This document shows positions 42,174-49,325 of a stretch of 52,970 bases of DNA, in pieces; position 1 is the stretch's first letter; each line of letters starts with the position of its first letter. The notes under the pieces are model-generated. The model saw only the letters and a program-made list of their open reading frames with translations, made no database searches and was not told where the DNA came from. Made by a program: the position numbers and the translations under genes. Origin of the DNA: Dehalococcoidia bacterium (lineage in GTDB: Bacteria; Chloroflexota; Dehalococcoidia; Tepidiformales; Tepidiformaceae). The stretch spans positions 1 through 52,970 of the forward strand of contig JADZEI010000087.1 of assembly GCA_020850615.1 (NCBI GenBank), read 5' to 3'.

Positions 42174-42563
42174 ATGGCTGCCATCCGCGGACTCACCCTC
42201 GCCTTCGGCCTCTTCGCCGGCTCGTTTGCTCTCCACATCGTCGGCGGCGCGACAGACCAGGGCTGGCTCTTCGCCATCGCCGTCGCCATCATCTTCGTCT
42301 CCGCGACCGGCTTCCCCGCGCTCGCCGTGTTCTTCGCCGGGCCCCGGCTTTCGCCCGCGGCCACCCGCCCCGTCCTCGCCATAGGCGCGCTCGCCGGGCT
42401 CGTCTTCACCGCCGGCGCCCTCTGGGCCGCGAACGAGCGCGCCTTCGCCGCCTGGCACATCGTCGCCGTCCCCGCCCTCGTCACAGGCGTCTCCCTCACC
42501 CTCCTCGCCGCCCGCGAGCTCCTCCGTCGCACCACCCCCCGCAAAGGCCCCGCCCCCGCCTGA
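42174..42563 (+). CDS. Small membrane protein of unknown function
   Basis: Protein of 129 residues with four predicted membrane helices: LTLAFGLFAGSFALHIVGG, LFAIAVAIIFVSATGFPALA, PVLAIGALAGLVFTAGALWA and IVAVPALVTGVSLTLLAARE. The basic C-terminus is likely cytoplasmic. I recognise no family. The start has no ribosome binding site because a heptad repeat abuts it, so expression may depend on the upstream gene. The high-GC3 codon pattern supports it being real. Confidence 0.6.
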   Translation: MAAIRGLTLAFGLFAGSFALHIVGGATDQGWLFAIAVAIIFVSATGFPALAVFFAGPRLSPAATRPVLAIGALAGLVFTAGALWAANERAFAAWHIVAVPALVTGVSLTLLAARELLRRTTPRKGPAPA

Positions 42564-42760
42564 TCGCCCCGCTGCACACTCGACGCTTACGCGAGTGAGA
42601 GAACAGGTGCCGCCTCCGGCCCACCAACCGCCCGCCCACGCGTAAATCGAAAATCGCAAATCGAAAATGGGGCGGGGCCGGGTGCGGCGGGGGCGGGGCG
42701 ACGGGTGGCGGGGTCTCTGCTAGGCTCGCTCCCGCATATCCCACCCACGGAGACACCCAC
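42564..42760. other. Spacer with weak hairpin and -10 box
   Basis: CACTCG-N9-CGAGTG (42577-42597) is a weak hairpin. Heptad block 5 follows (42644-42671). TAGGCT at 42721-42726 and GGAGA at 42749-42753 probably serve the LLM gene. Confidence 0.4.
42644..42671. repeat. Heptad tandem repeat block 5 (AAATCGA type x4)
   Basis: AAATCGA, AAATCGC, AAATCGA, AAATGGG. It is AT-rich in a very GC-rich context, which makes it stand out. Confidence 0.75.
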
Positions 42761-43783
42761 ATGGCCCGCCGCCTCGCCGTCAGCATCGGCTTCACCCCGG
42801 ACCCCGAACAGGCGAAAGAAGTCATCAAGCGCGTCAAGATCGCCGAAGAAGTCGGCGTCGAAGCCTGCTTCACCGCCGAGACCTGGGGCCGCGACCAGTT
42901 CTCGCTCCTCACCCGCCTCGCCGTCGAGACCTCGAAGATCAAGCTCGGCACCGGCATCGCCCCTGTCTTCGGCCGCTCGCCCGCGATGCTCGCCATGACC
43001 TCCGCCACCCTCGACGAGCTCTCCGGCGGCCGCTTCATCCTCGGCCTCGGCACCTCCGGCTCCCGCGTCATCGAACACTGGCACGGCGAGCCCTTCTCGA
43101 AGCCCCTCACCCGCCTCCGCGAATACGTCGAGATCATCAACATGATCGTCCGCGGCGAACGCGTCCTCTACGACGGCGAAATCTTCAAGCTCGAGCGCGG
43201 CTTCAAGCTCCTCTTCGAACCCGTCCGCAACCACATCCCGATCAGCGTCGCCGGCATCTCCCCCAAGAGCATGCGCGACGTCGTCGGCACCGTCGCCGAC
43301 GCCTGGGAGCCCGTCTACTGGCCGAAGTCGAAGTTCGTCGACGGCAAGCAGCTCATCGCCAACGCCGCCGTCGCCGCCGGCCGCCCCGCCGACGCCGTCG
43401 AATGCTGGGCCTCGATCACCACGGTCATCGACCCCAACGTCGAGCGCGCGAAGAAGGCTGCCGCCGGCCCTGTGACCTGGTACATCACCAACATGGGCGA
43501 CTTCTACCACCAGATGCTCACCCGCAACGGCTTCGGCGAAGACGTCGAGCGCATCCGCAAGGCCGCCGAGACCCACAAGCCCCTGCCCTTCCAGACCAAC
43601 GACGAGCTCATGGCCGTCACCAGCGACGCCCTCATCGACGAAACCGCCGTCTACGGCGACCTCGAGACCGTCGCCATGGGCATCGAAGAGCGCCGCCAGC
43701 TCGGCGTCGACATGCCCTGCATCTCCATGCCCGCCGGCACCCCCAACGAGATCGAACGCATCCTCGGCACCCTCGTCGCCTGA
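42761..43783 (+). CDS. LLM-class flavin/F420-dependent oxidoreductase (second)
   Basis: Luciferase-like oxidoreductase of 340 residues. It shows VKIAEEVGVEACFTAETWGR, IKLGTGIAPVFGRSPAMLAM, and the signature GRFILGLGTSGSRVIEHWHG. VAGISPKSMRDVVGTVADAW matches the F420-dependent branch where a substrate loop follows the fifth strand. ATG 42761 has GGAGA 7 nt upstream. It is a single gene followed by a REP element. It is a distant paralogue of the enzyme at 9225; the substrate is unknown. Confidence 0.88.
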   Translation: MARRLAVSIGFTPDPEQAKEVIKRVKIAEEVGVEACFTAETWGRDQFSLLTRLAVETSKIKLGTGIAPVFGRSPAMLAMTSATLDELSGGRFILGLGTSGSRVIEHWHGEPFSKPLTRLREYVEIINMIVRGERVLYDGEIFKLERGFKLLFEPVRNHIPISVAGISPKSMRDVVGTVADAWEPVYWPKSKFVDGKQLIANAAVAAGRPADAVECWASITTVIDPNVERAKKAAAGPVTWYITNMGDFYHQMLTRNGFGEDVERIRKAAETHKPLPFQTNDELMAVTSDALIDETAVYGDLETVAMGIEERRQLGVDMPCISMPAGTPNEIERILGTLVA

Positions 43784-43801
43784 CCACGGTACCCCTCGTC
43801 T

Positions 43802-43840
43802 CCCCTCTCCCCCGCAGGGGAGAGGGGCCGGGGGTGAGGG
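43802..43840 (+). repeat. REP-like palindrome, copy 5
   Basis: CCCCTCTCCCC-CGC-AGGGGAGAGGGG, then CCGGGGGTGAGGG. It lies 18 bp after the LLM stop codon, between convergent genes; heptad block 6 follows 44 bp later. Confidence 0.8.
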
Positions 43841-43884
43841 CGCGTCCGTCCCTACCGCCGCGTGGTCGCCCCGCGCAGCCCGCA

Positions 43885-43912
43885 CCAACAGCTAACAGCC
43901 AACAGCCAACAG
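43885..43912. repeat. Heptad tandem repeat block 6 (CCAACAG x4)
   Basis: CCAACAG, CTAACAG, CCAACAG, CCAACAG, nearly the same as block 1 at 25537. It lies between the convergent LLM and MFS genes. Confidence 0.85.
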
Positions 43913-43924
43913 CCGCGCCCGCCC

Positions 43925-45166
43925 CTACGCCGCCGCCGGCAACGCCCGCCCCGACCGGTAGATCCGCCGCAGATGCGTCCCCCGCACCATCGTCCCCAGC
44001 ACGATCACCAGGTACACGAGCGCCGGGACCGCGAACAGCACGGGCGCCCCCAGCGCGTCCGCCGCCGACCCGAACCCCAGGTTCGCGAACGCCATCACCC
44101 CGCCCGCCGACATCAGGTAGAGGCTCATCACCCGCCCGCGCACGTCGTCCGGCACCGCCTCCTGCATCAGCACTGCCGTCACCGCCATGAACATCGCCTG
44201 CGACGACCCCATCAGGATCGCGCTCGCCGCTGCGGGCGCGATGTGCGCGCTCACCGACATCAGCAGCGGCGACACCCCGCTCGCCAGCGCCGTGACCAGC
44301 AGCAGCTTCCCCCGCTGCGCGTTCTTCGTCACCGCCAGCACGAACGTGCCCACCAGCGCGCCGATGCCCACGCCCAGGGTCATGACCGTGAAGCCCGTGT
44401 CGCCGTGGTGCAGCTCGTCTTCCGCGAACCCCGGCAGCATCGCGTCGAACGACATCGTCAGCGCACAGTGCGCGGTCACGAGCAGGAAGATCGCCAGCAC
44501 CGCTGGCGTCCGCCGCACGTAGCCGAACCCCTCCCGCAGGTTCCCGACCACCTCGCTCAGCCGCGTCACCCCGCCGCGCGACTCCACCTTCAGCCGCCGC
44601 ACCGAGGTGAACGCCAGCATCGCGAACACCGCCGAGATCGCGTACGCGCCCGTCACGCCGCTCGTCGCCAGCAGCGGCCCCGCGAGGATTGGCCCCACTG
44701 CCCGCGACCCATGCTGCGTCATGCTCGAAAGCGCCACCGCGTTCGGCAGGTCCTCCGCCGGCACCACGTTCGCCAGCAGCGCCTGGTCCGAGGGGATCTC
44801 GACCGCCCGCACGATCCCCTGCGCGAGCGCCATCCCCACCACCATCCACACCTCGATCAGGTGCGTCGCCGCCAGCACGAACAGCACCGCCGTCACGCAG
44901 AACGCCCCGATCCGCGTCGATTGCACGAGCAGCCGCCGCTCCACCCGGTCCGCCACGATCCCCCCGAACGGCGCCAGCAAGTAGGGCGACATCGACGCGA
45001 ACGTCGAGACCCCCACCCACGCCGACGAGTTGCTCAGGTGGTAGACGATCCACGCGTTCGCCAGCAGCATCGTCCAGAGCGCGACCGCCGAGCACGCCGT
45101 CCCGCCCCAGAGCGCGCGGAACTCCGCGTGTCGCGTCGCCGGCAACCGTGCCCGAATTCGGTTCAT
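43925..45166 (-). CDS. MFS transporter (EntS/DHA3-like)
   Basis: Major facilitator of 413 residues with about 12 hydrophobic segments. The N-terminus (ARHAEFRALWGG-type: TRHAEFRALWGG) and the loop GGIVADRVERRLLVQ after helix 2 are typical of the DHA3/EntS exporter group. The second half has DDVRGRVMSLYLMSAGG. Substrate unknown. The -10 box TATAGT (minus strand, 45181-45176) overlaps the stop codon of the upstream rpe gene and ends 9 nt before the ATG, giving this gene its own near-leaderless promoter. Confidence 0.87.
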   Translation of the reverse strand: MNRIRARLPATRHAEFRALWGGTACSAVALWTMLLANAWIVYHLSNSSAWVGVSTFASMSPYLLAPFGGIVADRVERRLLVQSTRIGAFCVTAVLFVLAATHLIEVWMVVGMALAQGIVRAVEIPSDQALLANVVPAEDLPNAVALSSMTQHGSRAVGPILAGPLLATSGVTGAYAISAVFAMLAFTSVRRLKVESRGGVTRLSEVVGNLREGFGYVRRTPAVLAIFLLVTAHCALTMSFDAMLPGFAEDELHHGDTGFTVMTLGVGIGALVGTFVLAVTKNAQRGKLLLVTALASGVSPLLMSVSAHIAPAAASAILMGSSQAMFMAVTAVLMQEAVPDDVRGRVMSLYLMSAGGVMAFANLGFGSAADALGAPVLFAVPALVYLVIVLGTMVRGTHLRRIYRSGRALPAAA

Positions 45167-45176
45167 CGAAGCGCGA

Positions 45177-45842
45177 CTATACGCGCTCCACCGCCGCCCG
45201 CAGCCGTGCCAGGCTCTCCGCCACGCTCGCTTCGCGGTTGTACACCGAGCTCCCGCACACCAGCGTGTGCGCGCCCGCCTGCGCGCACAGCGCCGCGTTC
45301 GCCACCTTCACGCCGCCGTCGATCATGATCTCCGCGCCGTAGCCGCCCTCGTCGATCAGCTCCCGGATGCGCCGCACCTTGTCCAGCTGCCGCGGGATCA
45401 TCTGCTGCCCGCCCCAGCCCGGGTTGATCGTCATCACCATCACCTGGTCCACCTCCGCCAGCGATTCCTCGATCGCGCTCACCGGCGTCCCCGGGTTGAT
45501 GCACACCCCGCACCTCGCCCCTAGCTTGCGGATGCCGTCCAGCGTCCGGTTGATGTGCGGCGAAACCTCGATGTGGACGTTGATCGTGCTCGCGAGCTCC
45601 GCGAACGCCGCGATCTGCCGCTCCGGCTCCACGATCATCAGGTGGATGTCCAGCGGCAGCTCCGTCGCCTTCCGGATCGCCTCCACGACCAGCGGCCCGA
45701 ACGTGATCACTGGCACGAACTGGCCGTCCATCACGTCCAGGTGGAGCAGGTCGGCGCCGCCCGCTTCCGCCGCGCGCGCCTCATCGGCGAGCCGGCCAAA
45801 GTCCGCGGTCAGGATCGAAGGCGCGAGCTTTATCGTTGCCAC
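45177..45842 (-). CDS. rpe: Ribulose-phosphate 3-epimerase
   Basis: Pentose-phosphate pathway epimerase of 221 residues (usual length), interconverting ribulose 5-phosphate and xylulose 5-phosphate. TIM-barrel signatures are KLAPSILTADFGRL, LLHLDVMDGQFVP with metal-binding His/Asp, DIHLMIVEPE, MTINPGWGGQ and IMIDGGV. GTG 45842 lies 6 nt after the -10 box TAGAAT (minus strand, 45854-45849), a near-leaderless start. It is divergent from the degV gene, sharing a 64-bp promoter region. Confidence 0.94.
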   Translation of the reverse strand: MATIKLAPSILTADFGRLADEARAAEAGGADLLHLDVMDGQFVPVITFGPLVVEAIRKATELPLDIHLMIVEPERQIAAFAELASTINVHIEVSPHINRTLDGIRKLGARCGVCINPGTPVSAIEESLAEVDQVMVMTINPGWGGQQMIPRQLDKVRRIRELIDEGGYGAEIMIDGGVKVANAALCAQAGAHTLVCGSSVYNREASVAESLARLRAAVERV

Positions 45843-45848
45843 CCGCCG

Positions 45849-45881
45849 ATTCTAACGCCCAGCCCGCTTACGCCTTATACT
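45849..45881. promoter_or_regulatory. Divergent -10 boxes for rpe and the DegV gene
   Basis: TAGAAT reads on the minus strand (45854-45849, 6 nt before the rpe GTG). TATACT reads on the plus strand (45876-45881, 25 nt before the DegV-gene ATG). The two promoters are packed into 64 bp. Confidence 0.45.
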
Positions 45882-45906
45882 ATGCCGCGTAGGCAGTTCA
45901 ACAATT

Positions 45907-46743
45907 ATGGCCGTCCGCATCGTCACCGACTCCACCTGCGACCTTCCCCGCGACGTCGTCGAGCGCTACGGCATCACCGTCGTCCCCCTCACCCTCACCT
46001 TCGGCGACGAAGAGTTCCTGGACTGGGTCGACATCGACGCCAACGCCTTCTACGCGAAGCTTGTCGCCAGCCACGATGTCCCCCGCACAAGCCAGCCCAC
46101 CGTCGCCCGCTTCCGCGACGCCTACCGGGCCATCGGCCCCGAGCACGACATCGTCTCGGTGCACATCTCCTCGCGCCTCAGCGGCACGCTGAACTCCGCC
46201 TCCATCGCCCGCGAAGAGCTCGCCGGCGAGATGCGCATCGACCTCATCGACTCCCACACGGTCAGCCTTGGCATGGGCGCCGTCGCCCTCGAAGCCGCAA
46301 TCGTCGCCCAGCGCGGCGGCACCCTCGAGGAGGTCGCCGCCGCCGCCCGCCACACCGCCGACCGCGTCCGCGTCGTCGCCCTCGTCGACACGCTCGAATA
46401 CCTGCGCCGCGGCGGTCGCATCGGCCGCGCCCAGTCGATGCTCGGCTCGCTCCTCAGCATCAAGCCGCTCCTCCACGTCGATAAAGGCGAAGTCGCGCCC
46501 TTCGACCGCGTCCGCACCCGTTCGAAGGCTGTCCAGCGCCTCTTCGAAATCGCGACCGAAGACCGTACCCTGAAGCGCGTGTTTCTTGGCTGCGGCGGCA
46601 ACGATGCCGAGGCGCTCGAATTCATGGAGCGCCTGCGCCCCCTCATGCCCCACACAGAGTTCATCCTGGGCCAGGTCGGGCCAGCGGTCGGCGTCCACTC
46701 CGGCCCCAACGTCCTCGGAGTCGGCCTCGTCGGGAGAGACTGA
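45907..46743 (+). CDS. DegV family fatty-acid-binding protein (FakB-like)
   Basis: DegV-family protein of 278 residues. These bind a fatty acid and can present it to the kinase FakA for phosphorylation. Signatures are RIVTDSTCDLPRDVVERYGI, TSQPTVARFRDAYRAI, SVHISSRLSGTLNSA and EYLRRGGRIGRAQSMLGSLL. The stop overlaps the recG ATG (TGATG). No fakA/DAK-type gene is adjacent in this window, although DegV and FakA genes often precede recG in other bacteria. Confidence 0.92.
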   Translation: MAVRIVTDSTCDLPRDVVERYGITVVPLTLTFGDEEFLDWVDIDANAFYAKLVASHDVPRTSQPTVARFRDAYRAIGPEHDIVSVHISSRLSGTLNSASIAREELAGEMRIDLIDSHTVSLGMGAVALEAAIVAQRGGTLEEVAAAARHTADRVRVVALVDTLEYLRRGGRIGRAQSMLGSLLSIKPLLHVDKGEVAPFDRVRTRSKAVQRLFEIATEDRTLKRVFLGCGGNDAEALEFMERLRPLMPHTEFILGQVGPAVGVHSGPNVLGVGLVGRD

Positions 46744-49325
46744 TGTCCGCCGCCGACAACGCCCGCCTCAAGCGCGTCTTCCAGCTCGAGCTCGAACGCG
46801 GCTGCACCAACCAGGCCGTCATCGGCGGCCTCGACCGCATGTTCATCCAGATGGACGAAGACGGCCTCCTCGAAATCGGCGGCGCCCTCCGCCGCATGGT
46901 CGCCGAGCTCCCGCCCGGCGGCTACCGCAACCTCGACGAACCCGCCCGCAAGCGCTGGCTCGAACGCACCATCCGCGCCCTCGACGGCATCCCCACCATC
47001 CCCTCCCCCGCCCCACCCACGAACGTCCGCACCCTCGCCCCCAACGTCACCCCCCTCCCCCAGCGCCGGACCTCAGCCCAAGCCAAGGCCAGTACCATCT
47101 CTCCCGCCCAACAGAAGACGAGCCGCCGAACGGCCCCCCCTCTCCCGCCGCAGCGGGAGAGGGGGCAGGGGGGTGAGGGCCACCCATCGGGCCAACAGCC
47201 AACAGCCAACAGCCAACAGCTCTCCCTCACCTCCCCCCTCACCAAACTCCCCGGCATCGGCCCCGCCGCCGTCCCGAAGTTCGAAAAGCTCGGCGTCACC
47301 AACGCCGGCGAGGCCGCGGTCTTCTACCCCCGCCGCTATAACGACTTCACCGACCTCCGGCCCATCGCCCAGCTCCAGCCCTCCACCACACCGCAGACCG
47401 TCATCGCGACCGTCTTCTCGGTCCGCGAGATGCGCTTCGGCAAGCGCGTGCGCGGCGCGGAGGCGATGCTCCAGGACCGCACCGGCTCGCTCAAGGTCGC
47501 CTGGTTCAACATGCCCTACGTCGCCCGGCAGCTCGAAGAGGGCCAGCAGGTCGTCGTCTCCGGCAAGGTCCGCGCCTTCCGCGGCCGCCTCCAGATGGAG
47601 AACCCCGAGTTCGAGCCCGCCGATGCCGAGCTGATGCACACCGGCCGCCTGGTGCCCGTCTACCCTGCCACCGCCGGCCTCGCCCAGCGCACCATCCGCC
47701 GCGCCGTCAAGGCCGCGGTCGATGCGCTCGCCCCGCAAGTGCCCGATGCCGCGCCCGCCTGGCTCCGCTCCGAAGCCCGCGTGGCCCCGCTGGGCAACGC
47801 CGTCCGCGAGCTCCACTACCCCGAGTCCTTCGGCCATGCCGAGCGCGCCCGCCAGGCCATCGCCCTCCGCGAGTTCCTCGCCATCCAGGTCGCCGTCCTC
47901 ATGCGGCGCGCCGAATGGCAGCAGGGCCGCGATGCCCCACGCCTCGACTTCGACCGCCTCCGCGAGCCCTTCCTCGCATCGCTCCCGTGGCAGCTCACCG
48001 GCGCCCAGGCGCGCGCCCTCGACGACATAACTCGCGACATCCGCGGCCCCCACCCGATGCTCCGCCTCCTCCAGGGCGATGTCGGCTCGGGCAAGACCGT
48101 CGTCGCCTTCGCCGCCATGCTCGCCGCCGTCGCCTCCGGCTACCAGGCCGTGCTCATGGCCCCCACCGAGATCCTCGCCGACCAGCACTACCGCTCGCTC
48201 TCGAAGATGCTCGGCGGCAGCGCCCTGACCGCCCTCGACGGCGTCTTCGCGCCCGAGTGGCTCCGCCGCCCGCTCCGCGCGCTCCTCCTGACCGGCTCGC
48301 TCACCCCGCAGCAGAAGGAGCAGATCCGCAGTGACGCCGCCCACGGTGGCGCCGACATCGTCATCGGCACGCACGCCCTGCTCGAAGACGACGTCCAGAT
48401 CCCGCGCCTCGGCCTCGCCGTCGTCGACGAGCAGCACCGCTTCGGCGTCCTGCAGCGCGCGAAGCTCCGCCAGAAGGGCGACAACCCTCACCTCCTCGTC
48501 ATGACCGCGACGCCGATCCCCCGGACGCTCGCCCTCACCGTCTACGGCGACCTCGAGGTCTCGTCGATCACCGAGATGCCGCCCGGCCGCAAGCCGATCA
48601 AGACCGAGTGGGTCCAGCCCCTCGACCGCGAGACCGCCTACCGCAACGTCCGCCGCCGCCTGGACGACGGCGAGCAGGTCTACGTCATCTGCCCCCTGGT
48701 CGAAGAGTCCGAAGCCCTCGACGTCCGCTCCGCCGAGGAGGAGTTCGAGCGCCTCCGCACCGGCCCGCTCAAGGACTACCGCCTCGAGCTCCTCCACGGC
48801 CGCATGCCCGGCCGCCAGAAGGACGAGGTCATGGAGCGCTTCGCAAGCAAGGAAGCCCAGGTCCTCGTCTCCACCAGCGTCATCGAGGTCGGCATCGACG
48901 TCCCGAACGCGACTGTCATCATCATCGAAGGCGCGGAGCGCTTCGGCCTGAGCCAGCTCCACCAGTTCCGCGGACGCGTCGGCCGCTCCGAGAAGCAGAG
49001 CTACTGCTTCCTCTTCAGCACCGGCGAGGATCCCGGCCCCGACGCCCACGAGCGCCTCCAGGCCATGGTCGAAACCACCGACGGGTTCAAGCTCGCCGAG
49101 GTCGACCTGGAGATGCGCGGCGAAGGCGAAGCCTGGGGCCGCGTCCAGAGCGGCGCCAACGCCATGCTCCGCGTCGCCCGCATCTCCGACCGCGACATCC
49201 TCCTCCGCGCGCGCGACCTCGCCGCGCAGGTCCTCGCCCGCGACCCGCAGCTCCAGAAGCCCGAGCACCACCAGCTCGCCGCCATCGTCAAACCCTTCCT
49301 CGCCCGCGCCACGGAGGCCAACTGA
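46743..49325 (+). CDS. recG: ATP-dependent DNA helicase RecG with N-terminal extension and repeat-derived linker
   Basis: Branch-migrating helicase of 860 residues, against about 690-700 in E. coli. Residues 1-100 form an extra helical domain (NARLKRVFQLELERGCTNQA). A low-complexity linker follows, of which residues 132-159 are encoded by a REP palindrome plus four heptads. The wedge domain begins at LTKLPGIGPAAVPKFEKLGV. Helicase motifs are LLQGDVGSGKT (I), DEQHRFG (II), MTATPIPRT (III) and QFRGRVGR (VI). RecG rescues stalled forks and processes recombination intermediates. It is coupled to the DegV gene upstream and to radA downstream. Confidence 0.95.
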   Translation: MSAADNARLKRVFQLELERGCTNQAVIGGLDRMFIQMDEDGLLEIGGALRRMVAELPPGGYRNLDEPARKRWLERTIRALDGIPTIPSPAPPTNVRTLAPNVTPLPQRRTSAQAKASTISPAQQKTSRRTAPPLPPQRERGQGGEGHPSGQQPTANSQQLSLTSPLTKLPGIGPAAVPKFEKLGVTNAGEAAVFYPRRYNDFTDLRPIAQLQPSTTPQTVIATVFSVREMRFGKRVRGAEAMLQDRTGSLKVAWFNMPYVARQLEEGQQVVVSGKVRAFRGRLQMENPEFEPADAELMHTGRLVPVYPATAGLAQRTIRRAVKAAVDALAPQVPDAAPAWLRSEARVAPLGNAVRELHYPESFGHAERARQAIALREFLAIQVAVLMRRAEWQQGRDAPRLDFDRLREPFLASLPWQLTGAQARALDDITRDIRGPHPMLRLLQGDVGSGKTVVAFAAMLAAVASGYQAVLMAPTEILADQHYRSLSKMLGGSALTALDGVFAPEWLRRPLRALLLTGSLTPQQKEQIRSDAAHGGADIVIGTHALLEDDVQIPRLGLAVVDEQHRFGVLQRAKLRQKGDNPHLLVMTATPIPRTLALTVYGDLEVSSITEMPPGRKPIKTEWVQPLDRETAYRNVRRRLDDGEQVYVICPLVEESEALDVRSAEEEFERLRTGPLKDYRLELLHGRMPGRQKDEVMERFASKEAQVLVSTSVIEVGIDVPNATVIIIEGAERFGLSQLHQFRGRVGRSEKQSYCFLFSTGEDPGPDAHERLQAMVETTDGFKLAEVDLEMRGEGEAWGRVQSGANAMLRVARISDRDILLRARDLAAQVLARDPQLQKPEHHQLAAIVKPFLARATEAN
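47137..47179 (+). repeat. REP-like palindrome, copy 6, inside recG
   Basis: CCCCTCTCCCG-CCGCAG-CGGGAGAGGGGG, then CAGGGGGGTGAGGG. The palindrome core is the same as in copy 4, including the CCGCAG loop. It is translated as PPLPPQRERGQGGEG within the RecG linker. Confidence 0.85.
47192..47219. repeat. Heptad tandem repeat block 7 (CCAACAG x4), inside recG
   Basis: Four perfect CCAACAG units, 13 bp after REP copy 6, translated as QQPTANSQQ. It has the same unit as the intergenic blocks 1 and 6. Confidence 0.9.

Noticed and set aside
25537-47219. CRISPR array
   Set aside because: The repeats are contiguous 7-bp units with no spacers and no cas genes.
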